Below are positions 33,059 through 45,000 of a stretch of DNA of 64,000 nt, in pieces. A program made the translations under genes and the position numbers. Below the pieces are notes generated by a model. It searched no databases and was not told the DNA's origin. It was given only the letters and a program-made list of their open reading frames with translations. Location: assembly GCF_000321225.1 (NCBI RefSeq), contig NW_004450467.1:530233-594232 (forward strand), given 5' to 3'. The DNA is from Odobenus rosmarus divergens. Taxonomy: Eukaryota > Chordata > Mammalia > Carnivora > Odobenidae. Each line of letters opens with the position of its first letter. Position 1 is the first letter of the stretch.

Positions 33059-36000
33059 CTGCAGCGAGACCCAGGGCCCGAGAGTGAGCGGCGCCCGCGC
33101 CGCCCCGCCCACCCAGTTAGGCGATTCCGCTCCTCCCACCTCCGACCAACTGCAGGCAGTTAAGAGCCACACATTCAAAACATCAGGATAGTGGCCAAAC
33201 GCAGCTGCATAATTTTCTCAGCAGGTTTTAGCACCGTAATTTTTTTTTTAAACACATTTTGGTCAAGCAGGAAAATTCAAAGTGCCTAAATAGACAACCA
33301 TCGTTTTGCATTTTAAAACTGCTCAAATGTTTCTCCGAAGCCCTCCTCCCAAATCTGATCAACCACTGTTAGCTCTGGGCCCTTTGAGCTATTTCAAGGA
33401 GGCTGTTGGGCCACCTTTCCTGAACCTATCGCTGGGAAAGTCTACCAACTTTACCTTTAGATTCTGCAACTTGCCTGGGGAAGAAAGATGCTCCCTTATG
33501 CAGCTACATAGATGCATTCATTTACTTATGTGGTACCTATTAAGTATTAGCCATCAGTGTAGGCTAAAGGTGAACAAAAGTCCCCACTCTCATGGAGTTT
33601 AACCTAGTATGGGAGAGGACCATAGACAACCTTAATATGCCAGGTGGTGAGAGGTGCTATGCAGACAAGTAAAAGGCTGGCTAATAAGATAAGACTGATG
33701 GGTGTGTGTGTGTGTGTGTCTTCCTGTACAAGCAATTTCACTGGGGGTGACGAGGAAAGGCCTCTCTGATAAGGTGACATTTGAAAAGAGACCTGAAGGG
33801 ATGAGGAGGGGAGAGCAGGCAGATCTCTTAGGGAAGAGAGGTCATTCCAGGATGATGGGTCAACCAGCATTAAGCCCCCAAAACTACAGTATGTGTATTG
33901 TGTTCAAGCAACAGCAAGGAGGCCACCATGGCTTGAATGAAGTAAGCAAGGGGGGGTGCGGCGGATAGCAATGATTGAGAGCAGGAGGAATGAAGGGATA
34001 ATGTGGCAGAAAATTGAGTGCTTTGGGACCATGGCAAGGATGTGAATTTTACTTAGAGCTAGACAGACATTGGAGGGATATGAGAGGAGGAATTGTTCAT
34101 AAAAGGATCTGGCTGCTTAAGTTAAGTAAAGTAAGGAGGTCTGTTATGAGAGATTGCAATAGTCCCAGCCAGACTGAGAGTGGCTTGGTGAGGTTTGTAG
34201 AAGAGGAAAGAACTGATCAGGTTTTCGTCATACTTGAAGGCAGAACTGAAAGAGTTTGCTGATACGTTGGGTGTGGGTTGTAAATGAAAGGAATCAAGAA
34301 GGTCTCCAAGGTTTTTGGCTTAAAGAACTGGAAGGGTGGAGTTGCCATTTAATGAGATGGGGAAGGTTATAGAAAGAGTATATTTTTGGGGGAGAGGGGG
34401 ATAAATATTTTGGTTTTGGTTTTGTAAAGTTTGAGATATTTATTAGATAGTCAAGAGAAGATGATGAATAGGCAGTTGGATGTATAAATCCTAATCTAGG
34501 CTAGAGATTTCAGTTTGGGAATTTTAAGTAGACAGATGATATTTAAGGTCAAGAGAGTATGTGTTGATAAAGCAAAGGACTGGGACACTACAATGTTAAG
34601 AGGTCCACGAAATGAGGAGGTATCAGCAAAGGAGAGTGGGAAGGAGCAGCCAGTGAGGTAGGAGGCAAATCAAGGGAAGTACTGCCTGGAGGCCAATGAA
34701 GAAAATGTTAGGACAATGAAGAAAATGATAGGACAGGATAAGGATTGAGAATAGATCATGGGATATGGCAGAACTGAGGTCATCTGTGACCTTGGTAGGG
34801 GCAGTTTCAGTGGCGTGGTGGGGAGGGAATCCTGAGTACAGTGGCCCATGAGAGAATGGGAAGCAACAACATTGAGAAGGAAGTATCACTCTCGTGTAAT
34901 TCTCTTGCTATCATGAAGAGCAGGAACACGGGGTTTGGAAGGGGGATTGAGTCAAGGGTGTTTTTTACGATGGGTCCAATTGCATCATGTTCACAGATTG
35001 TCAGAAATGATGCAGTAAAGAGGACAGACATTCAAGATGCAGAAAAGGGAGGGGATAACTGCAGGACAATGTTCTTGAGCAGAGGGAAGGACCTGGATTC
35101 AGTGCACCACAGGAAGGTCTGGCCTTAGGTAGGACAGACAGTCATCCGTAGTAAGCTGAGGGAAGTTTATGGGTAAGTGGTAGATTTGGCGGTGCGTGTA
35201 TGTGTCTGTTCTCGATATTTTCTCATTAAAACAGGAAAGAAGGTGAAAGTGAGGGGATTTTGAAGGTTTGAGAGAGAGGAAGGGGTCTTGAAAGAGTGGA
35301 CTTGGACAGTGGGACAGTGGAATTTTGGGGAAATAAAGTATGACAAAATAACTGCAAGGGCTCAGGTCTGTGCTCATATAGCTTGAGTGAGATTTGGTTG
35401 TGTTTTTCTATAGCCATGTACAGCTTGTAGGTGCAGGTATGAGGATTGGGCAGAAAGTTGGGTTTATGGAATGGATTGGGTAGAAAGTTGGGTTTACCCA
35501 GCACTGGGGTTTGCCAATTGATTATAACTGAGGGAGAAAAGGGCAGGGTCATTGAAGGTATATGCAAAGCAGTGAAAATAATAATGAAAGGAGAGGGCTT
35601 GACTTTTGCTTACAGATGAATATGCCCTTATTCTGGTCCATTCTGAATAGGGAATTAAAAAAAAGACACATTGGGAAGATCTTTAGGGCATTTTGAGCTC
35701 AGTGGATACTTGACAGGGAAGGTCTTTGGGTAGCATCATCATGGGCATCTATAGGGCAGGTGATCATTCTCTCTGGATTAACTGACTTGAATTCTCATTA
35801 CCTATTCAGCTGATTTCTGATATTATGAGAATATTGAGTATCAACCCTCTGCCAGTTACACCACACACATTATCTCGAATTCCAAGGACAGCATGGCAAG
35901 ACCTGAGGTTCTCCTTAGCCTCGATCTGCAGATGAGGAAACGGACTGGTTCTACTTGATAGAACAAGTGAGGTGTGGAGTGAGGATTCAAATCCATGTCC

Positions 36001-39000
36001 ACATCACTCAAATCTCATACTTTCCCCATCGTATCCCTTTGTCTCTTTTCTGCTGATGCTGCTGCCTTCATGATTTTCCTATCCCCTAGCCAAGGCACTC
36101 TTGTTCCATTTTATTTTTTTTCCTTACCATTCTGCCTATATCTCCTTGTCATAATTAAAATCTGGCCATGCCTTAAAAACCCCACCTTTCTCAGTATTGC
36201 TCAACAGAGAGCCAACTAAGACTCACCTTAGGAGGAGATGAGGGAGACATCAGTTTTGTTATCTTCTTTTTTTTTTTAAAGATTTTATTTATTTGACAGA
36301 GAGAGACACAGCGAGAGAGGGAACACAAGCAGGGGGAGTGGGAGAGGGAGAAGCAGACTGTCCGCGGAGCAGGGAGCCCGATGTGGGGCTCGATTCCTGA
36401 GCCGAAGGCAGTCGCTTAACCAACTGAGCCACCCAGGCGCCCCAGTTTTGTTATCTTCTAATGACATTCTCTAATCACTACCTGCTACTACTTTTACTCA
36501 TTTAAAATCCATGAAACACTCAACTTCATCACTGCTGTGGTCCCTGATTCCCAGACCTACTCACACCTTCCTGGGTGACATTCGTACTGGTGTGTATGTG
36601 CTAATTTCTGTGCTAAGTTTTAATTCCTGCACATGATATACACACAGGGGTGTATATATAGTATGTAAAATGTTATCAGAATAATATGTTTACTTATAAA
36701 TATATAAAACAATTTACTTATATATAATAAGATATATATTTGTCATATAATAATTTAATGTATATAATAATTATATATATATTCTTTTTGCAATAATATT
36801 TCCAACATACAGTTTGATGCCAAGTTTCTCTAATTGTCCCTAAATGTCTTTTAGAGCTGTTTTTCTGTTTCTTTTGTTTTCTATTTTATTAATTAATTAA
36901 TTAATTTTAGAGGTAGAATTCAGTGATTCATCAGTTGCACACAACACCCAGTGCTCATTACATCACCTGTTTTCTATTTAAATCCAGGATGCCATCAAGG
37001 TTTACTTAGGGCATTTGTAGTTTTGACTCTTTAGCCTTCCTTAGCTTAGAAAAATCCCCTCTTGGAGTTACCTTGTTTAGCTTTGTTTGATCATTTACTT
37101 TCTCTCTAGAGTCAAGCTCTTTGGCGATAAGGATGACTCTGTGTACACTGTTGGGTCCTCTCCTTCCTCAAGCACCCAGCACAGGTCTTTGCGTGGGGAG
37201 GCAATAAAGAGTAGTGGTTCAAGTCATTGACTCTAAACTCAAAAAGGTCTGTGTTCGAATTCTGACTCCCTCACTTCTTATCTAGGTGACTTTGCAGTTA
37301 TTAAATGTTGTTGACTTAGCCTCCTCATCTATAAAATGGGGCAGTAAGAGGAACTGCCTCACAAGGTTGCTATAAGGATTAAATGGGTGAACAGCATAGC
37401 GTCCAGCCCAAAGGAAGCACTCAGCCAATGCTAGCTTCTAGCATTCTCATTCTAGTGAATACTAAGTGCACATCCACAGATACCACTGGAACCCCAGGCA
37501 GTATTTCAGGGATATAATGCTTTTACAGCACATGTGTGTCTGTGGTTGGGGGAAGGGGAGAAAGAATATACTAGAGAGGATGCAGATTGGGTTGTTAAAA
37601 TGGGAAGCAGGTAAGTCAGTGGAAAGCAATTTGAGCAGGAAGTGAAAAACCTTGGATTTTTAGTTCACTAACTCAATGTGTGACTTGGGGCAAGTCACTT
37701 AATCTTTCTGGCACTTGCTATTTTCCTGTGTAGAACCCTGTGACTAGACTAGAACATCTAAGCTCCACCAATATGTTACAGTTCTTGATCTCAAGATGGA
37801 AGAAAACATATCTTCTTTTGGAGACAAGGGGTGGAAATCAAGTAGATTCTAGATGAAAAGAGTCACCGTCTATGGAACCTCTCCCCTATGCCACATCTGC
37901 TGTTAAGTGCTTCACATACATCATTTCACTTAATCTCTTTGACAACGTAGCGAGGTAGTTCTCAGTGAAACACTTCCAGATGTGGAAACAGGCTTAGAGA
38001 GGTCTGGTAACATGAGCAAGCTCCCTCAACTACCAAGTGGCAGAATCAGGATCCAAATCTAAAACTGACTGACTCTAAAACCTCTTCTCTTAACCACCAG
38101 GTCATACTGTGTAAGAGACAGTGAGGGCTGTGAGTGCCCGAGGCTGACAGATGTTCACTTAGGATTTTGGAAGAATAGCTTTCTGTTGCCTGTCATTACT
38201 CCCATTTCCTGTATATCAGGTTTCCATTTTATTTTTTGCCTTTGATTTCAAAGAATTCAAATTCAAAGAATGTGCCCTCAAATTCACAAAGAGTTGTTTT
38301 TGGGGGAAAAAATTCCCAAAGTAGTAAGTAAGCTACAAATGGTTTAAGATACTTAGTGTTAAACAAAGTTAGCGGCGAACTGAGAAATCAAATCTAAAAC
38401 ACGTATCTTGGGGCGCCTGGGTGGCTCAGTCAGTTGAGTGTCTGCCTTCAACTCAGGTCATGATCTCTGGGTCCTGAGATTGAGCCCCACATCAGGCTTC
38501 CTGCTCAGCAAGGAGTCTGCTTCGCTCTTTCTCTCTCCCTCTGCCCCTCCCCACCACTCGTTCTCTCTCTCAAATAAATAAATAAATCTCAAATAAATAA
38601 ATAAAATCTTTAAATAAATAAATAAATAAATCTCAAATAAATAAATAAAATCTTTAAAAAATCCCCCCCAAACCCCACATATTTCCATATGAATCTTTCT
38701 TCCAGATATTATTTTGGTCTGATGTCATGGGTTCTGAGAAATCCCACAGCATAACTGAGAAGCCAATAAGTGTTTAAGATTACATTGGTTAGAACTTAAA
38801 CACAGATTTTGGATACAGTTTATTGCTTGTAATCAGTATGACCATATAATTTATCATCCAAAGTGAGGTATTTCTTAAAAAAATTTTTTTTAAAGATTTA
38901 TTTATTTATTAGAGAGAGAGCACGCGCGCACATGCCTGCAAGTCGGGGGAGGCGCAGAGGGAGAGAATCTTGAAGCAGATTTCCAGCTCAGCCCCGAGCC

Positions 39001-42000
39001 CGCCACGGGTGAGGGGGTGGTGGGTGTGTGTGGGGGGCTTGATATCACAATCCATGAGATCATGACCTGAGCCGAAATCAAGAGCCATCCAGGCGCCCCC
39101 AAAGTGAGTTACTTTTCAAAGAGGGTGCTATTAACAATGACACCAAGAAAACAGGTATGAAACTGGGTTGTCTGAATTCTCTACCATAATCCCTGAGTTT
39201 ACTTTTAAACAACACATCATCTTAAGAGGCAATAGTCAGTGAGAATATTTTGTTATAGTCCAAACACAATGACAGTGCTTTAGAAATAGAACTGGGAGTA
39301 AAATGTGGAAAATGCTGTTCTTTAGGAGGTAGCTTATTACCTTTCGTTAGCATTAAAACATTGATGCTGGTGTTCTCCCTGTTGTCTTCCTTCTCTTAAG
39401 CTAGAGTTATGTTCCTTTGGTACAGAAAGACTGGGCAAAAATTCCTTATAATAGAAATCTTCCAGGTCTAATAATTTTCCCCGACTGTAAATAAACACAT
39501 AAACACATCATAGTTTCAATCTACTTTACTAAAACTTATAGTATACTGGTTTTCCTCCTTTACCTTGTATAATTTAAAGGTAACACCTACGTGTCAATAG
39601 AAACAAGAGGAGTCTTGGAATGCATGAAACAGTATGCGCCATAAGTTAAAAAGAAAAACAAAACACTCATCTCTCACCTTTATGAGAACATTAGCTGCTG
39701 GAGCAGTTTTTCCTGACTTCATCTCATACATCGGGGCACAAAACTAGTAGAGCTCGTGATTACAAAGTTCCTGTCTGACCAGTCTAGGTCAGGGTTCACA
39801 ACTGACCCTTGGGCCATATGAGAAAAACTGACCTTTATGTGCCAACACATAGCATTTTCCAATTTTCTCAGCCATCCGTTAAGTACACTGATGCACACAA
39901 TGTTTCATGATCTTACCTTACTTCCTTCATAGGTTACCTTCTGTCCTCTCCTTACGGTTGGCCTTTAGTGGGCTAATTTCTGTGCTAAGTTTTAATTCCT
40001 GCACATAATATACACACAGGGGTGTGTCGGTGACCATCTTAATTCTTGGATTTACTCACACTCGCTCCGGTTCCTGCGGTGCTCAGTACCTGTACTGTGA
40101 GGGGACTTCATATGAGGTAAACAGATAGAGGTCTGGAAGACGACCAAGTGTTACAGTGTTTCTGGGGAAAAGTGCTTTTTGAGTTACAGAACCCAATTTA
40201 CAAATGAACTTTCAGAATGCCACTGATACGTAAGTCAAGAGCTCAGTGTCCACTGGTGCTTAATAGAAGAACCCTTGATTGTTTTTAGCACTCTCTGGAA
40301 GTCAGTTAATTGCAATAGTGGTATAACGTTAACATAGGAAAGTATTGGTGGGCTGAAATGTTCCAGGAAAAGGGGAATAGTGTGAGCCTCAGTTGCCACA
40401 CCTACAGGCTACACAAACCTTATTTCCTGACAAACCCATAAACATTATAAGGAGTGAAATTTAGCACGGGTTGAAGAACAAAAAACAAAGGAGTTTGGGG
40501 AAAGAAAGTTCACGGACACAAGCGTGTTCAAATTGTCCGATCAAAAGCATATCAGTGGACAAAGAAAAGCAAATTCTGTACTGGGACAATACAATTCATT
40601 CATAAACTATTTGAGTTCTTAATGTATGCCTTATACTATGCTAGCTCAATATATTTCTAATAGGCAAGATGACCTTCTAAATTACATATAAAGCATATAT
40701 TTATAATATAAATAAATGTATTGAGAGGATGCTACTTCCCAAATCTATCCACATAAAATAGATGATTTTTTTTAAAAAGGTGATTTTCAATCATAATTTG
40801 AACATTTGGAATTATATTTATATAATTTATTTATATATATTTACTTATAAATATATATATTTATACAATTATTATTTACATAATTATATTCAGATGACAC
40901 TGAAATCTAGAAATAACAATTTACCTATCTTTTCTTGGTCGTCGTTTTTCTTCTTGGATTGACTTCTAAAGGGAACAGAAAAAATTTAAAAATCAATATA
41001 ATATTATGATTAAAATAATGTACTTGATGAATAGAAAATCATTGGTATATTTACTATAATCTTAATATATATATATACATTTGTTCCTATAAAGCCAACT
41101 TAGAAATAAGCAAGTGGGTAGAATGTTTTAAAAATCTGATGAAATATAATTCACTCAAAATTTGCTAATTATGAATTTGTGATTATTTTTTTACCAGGCC
41201 TGGACTATAATTAATCTCTGCATTCCATGCCAAAAAAAAAAGAGTTAACCACAATGTGAGCAGTATACACAAGATCTACCTACAAATGGGAAAACATATG
41301 TCAGAATTCCTGGAAAACCTGTCTCTCTATCACACATGCAGCTGTGAGTTAGGCAGGTTGATTAGGCTGCTTTGAGGTCTTGCTTGTATGTCATCATTGT
41401 CTGCTAGCAAAGCAGATGGGTGGACAGCGAAGGCAGGTGTTAACAGTCCACAAAAGAATAGAAGTGTGACTTCACTAACCTATCGGAGCCCATTTATGGC
41501 ATAAAAGTAACAGCATCGATGATATATGTGTTCATTTGCAAAATTTTCCTCCAGTTGAGAACTTGATGTATCAAGGCACAAATCAGAATTTTTTTTTTTT
41601 TTAAGATTTTGTTTATTTGACAGAGAGACACAGCGAGAGAGGGAACACGAGCAGGGGGAGCGGGAGAGGGAGAAGCAGGCTTCCCGCGGAGCAGGGAGCC
41701 CGATGCGGGGCTCGATCCCAGAACCCTAGGATCATGACCTGAGCCAAAGGCAGATGCTTAATGACTGAGCCAGCCAGGGGCCCCCAAAGCAGAATATTTA
41801 AGTCTGGATTTAATTAGATACATTTTAATCAATACTTCAGTCTGAACACTAAGGAAATGGTACTTCATTTTACCTTACATACAAAGCAGTATCACCTTTT
41901 GTATTGTAATACTAGTTATGTGTTTCACCATGTGTGCTGGTGCAAGGTATTTGGACTCCCCTATTTACATGCTGCAAGAGCTGATCTGTCTTTTAGGCTG

Positions 42001-45000
42001 ACAGAACAAATAGCACACTCACCTTGAACAAGCTAAGGATACTGTAATCATGGGAACTCTAATGCAGATATCAAGCTGCTCCATAAAAATGCAAGACAAT
42101 ACAAATGGCAACTAACAATGGTTTGTAAATATTGAAGGTTGCCCCCAGTATTTTTAGGCATGCTAAACCATTTTTTCTCATGATTTATCATTTGTAATAC
42201 ACTAAAATGTCAGATGAGTCAAATGGTTCATAGTTTCATCTCTTCTTCTTGGTTGGTATTTTAGTGGATGGAGGAGGTAGAAGGGAACGTTAAAGGTATC
42301 AAGTCTGGGAGTGGATCATTCAAGAAGTAACCATGTAAGGGCCAGGACACCAAATACATTCCTGTCCTCCTTCCTATTTCCTATTACGTTCTTGATCCAA
42401 TGCCCCGGGGCCAGGAGATGCTCACAAATAATCATATTGCCACCATAGGTACAATGGCCCCTAACAGCCTAGTGAATGATCCCTGCACCGCAGGTGGTGT
42501 TTGTTGTGATTGTTGTTTTAATATGACAGAGGTCCTGCCTCCTTGATCCATTATCTGAAAAAAAATATCTCTTGTTCTTGGTATATTTTCTATACTCCAT
42601 TTTCTATACTCCAAAGTTATGTTTAAATGATGGTGTTCTGTTGAGTGACGGAAATCCCCTTTACACCACCACGAGTCAAATAACCTTCTGCCTTTTTCTT
42701 CGGGTCAGCATTTCCCTCTGGGAGGCGTGTATATGATTTGGTTCTCAGTTACAGGAATTCTTAGAAGAGTGAATACTGTCCAGGCTTATGCTTATTTCAC
42801 TCTTGCCTGTGCTAGAATGTTCTAGTGAACTATCACTCAATAATATATCTTTCCAAAAATTGTTTAAGGTGGTTTATCATGGCAGCAATTACACAAGCAA
42901 GGTAATAAAGTGGAAGTTGTAAATAAGGAACAAAGAGGGCAAAAGTGTTAGAATGGAGCCTTATGTCTGTCCCTCAGTGTCCTGGCAGCTGGGGCCAAAA
43001 GGGACGCACGAAACTGCATTCTTCATCATGAAGACGGAAGCATACTGTCCCTCAAGGAAGAGGATTTAATACTAATCTTATCACCTGGGACTTAATATTA
43101 GTGACATTTATTTAAAACAAACAATGTTTTCAGCGATAGTTCTGAAACGACAAATCACTAACTTGAAATTTGAAATGAAAAGAAAGAAGCAAATGTCCAG
43201 TGGCAGTTTCTTGAGTTAAAGAAGAGAGAGCGAGAAGGAGATAAAGATGGTGTAAGGAGATGCTCTGGGGCCGGTATTTCTTGAGGAGGCCTTTGGAAGA
43301 GGGAGGCCTTTGCTCAGAGGACTCTGAAGAATCTCTTCCTCAGTCAGCTACACTCCAACCTCTCCCCAGAACTTTAAAATTCGTATCTGTGACATGGCGG
43401 ACAAAATCTTACATTCCTTATGGAAATGCATGAACACTTTATTTGCTTAGACAGCTTCACAAGGATGAAGGAAGAACCAAAACATAGAAGAAAAAAACCA
43501 AATCCCAAGTGGCCAAACTACCTACTCCTCTTACTTACCTACTCGTTTAGGGAAGGTACTGCAGAAAATAATAAAACTGGAAGGTCCTTTGAAGTGATTG
43601 TGTTTAGTTACTCAGTTTTGGAGGAAACTGTGGACTGCACAGCTGAGTACCAGAGTGGGCACCACACACCGAAGCAACGGGCCGTGTGTGCTCAGCTTGG
43701 GTCCTCCTTAGGCTCCTGAGGCACACTTCTCAGGCTCAGCTCGCTCTGATTTTGGACACAAAAATAGCAGCATTTCAGGAGCACCTGAGCGGCTCATTCA
43801 GTTAAACATCGACTCTTGATTGCGGCTCAGGTCATGATCTCAGGGTCCAGAGAGCGAGCCCCATGTGGGGCTCCTCGCTCGTGGGGAGTCTGCTTCCCTC
43901 TCTCTCTCTCCCTCTGCCCCTCCCCCTGCTCACGCTCACTCCCTTTCTCTCTCTAAACTAAATAAATCTTTAGCAAAATAGCAACGTTTCCTAGATGTAA
44001 GAGATTAAGAGCATCACATCATAGAAGAGAGCTGGTATTGGTTTCAGGTGCTTAGAATGACCATGGAAAGAAGGGACATCCAAGCAGAAACAAGACCTAC
44101 AGGAACAGGGGAAGCACCCGGGGGGCGGGGGAGGAGTACCGCACGACCGCAGAGCGGCTCTAACAGCTAGCGAGTCCCTGCCTTCACTCAGCTCTAGTCT
44201 GGAGGGAAGAGGCAGGAAGGAGGAGAGAACACGTATATTTCATCTCTGAAGAAAATGAAGCAAGGCCAGGCGAATACAGAGAGATGGGGCGCTACCTCAT
44301 AAATCTAAATAAATACAACCATTTTTCCTCAGTGGCCTTGGGTCATCAAGAAAAGGTTTACAGTGTGTAGTATATTTTAGAAAGAGTTTCATGAAAACCA
44401 TTTAAAATTACAGAAAGTGTTTTTTTTGATACACAGATCTTTTATTATGTATGAATCATGAGTTCATGTTCCTCTTTCAATTCAAATGCTTTACCGGAAG
44501 TTGCCTATAATGCATAAAAATCCTCACTTGTTGCATACCTCATTCCCTATAGCAACATTCCCTGTGTCTGTGGGTATTGCTATGTGGTCTGGTTGTTTCT
44601 TAATGAGGAGGGGGGTGAGACGTGGCAGTTTTGGGGGGTTTCCAATACCATAACCATTGCTTTCTTTTTCAGGAACTGTATCCAAATCCTTGCTTCACTT
44701 TGCTCAACAGAAGTGAGGTTCTTGGTTTGTGTTTTAGTCTTCTCTTTTTTGGATGCCGTTGGTCATGCCACAGACAATAAAGAATACAACTCTTCAGAAG
44801 TCTTGAGATTTATAGATGGCACAACACTTCCTATCTCCCATTCCATCCTCTGGAAGAAGTAGACCATGGTGCTCTCTATCAGAAAGCCACTCAAGATGGC
44901 CAAAAGGAGAGCTTTCCGTTGATCTTCAGGGTCACTCTAATTGCCTGAAAATTTGATGAAAGGAAAATACTGTAATGAGTCTGAGGCACAGGAGTGTGTC

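Larger units (their letters stand above)
26640..33130. promoter_or_regulatory. CpG-rich domain covering the GAD2 5' end and the MYO3A 3' end
   Basis: CpG dinucleotides and G+C are high across most of this span, against AT-rich DNA on both sides. It covers GAD2 exons 1-3, the region upstream of the GAD2 ATG, the MYO3A 3'UTR and its last coding exon. GAD2 is known to have a TATA-less CpG-island promoter, and I see no convincing TATA box just upstream of 28195. GC-box-like clusters occur, for example at 32157-32173. An AT-rich block at about 30440-30720 interrupts the island. The boundaries are by eye. Confidence 0.75.
33059..39340. other. MYO3A last intron
   Basis: A 6.3-kb intron with an ancient repeat block (33500-35570), MIRs (35845-36000, 37200-37450, 37645-37735, 37860-38110), CanSINEs at 36268, 38410 and 38871, an L1 3' end (36880-36970) and AT-rich simple sequence (36690-36790). 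Confidence 0.75.
39485..40924. other. MYO3A intron between the 41-nt and 144-nt exons
   Basis: 1.44 kb. Holds copy 2 of the 54-bp duplication and the AT-rich tract next to the micro-exon. No SINE. Confidence 0.85.
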
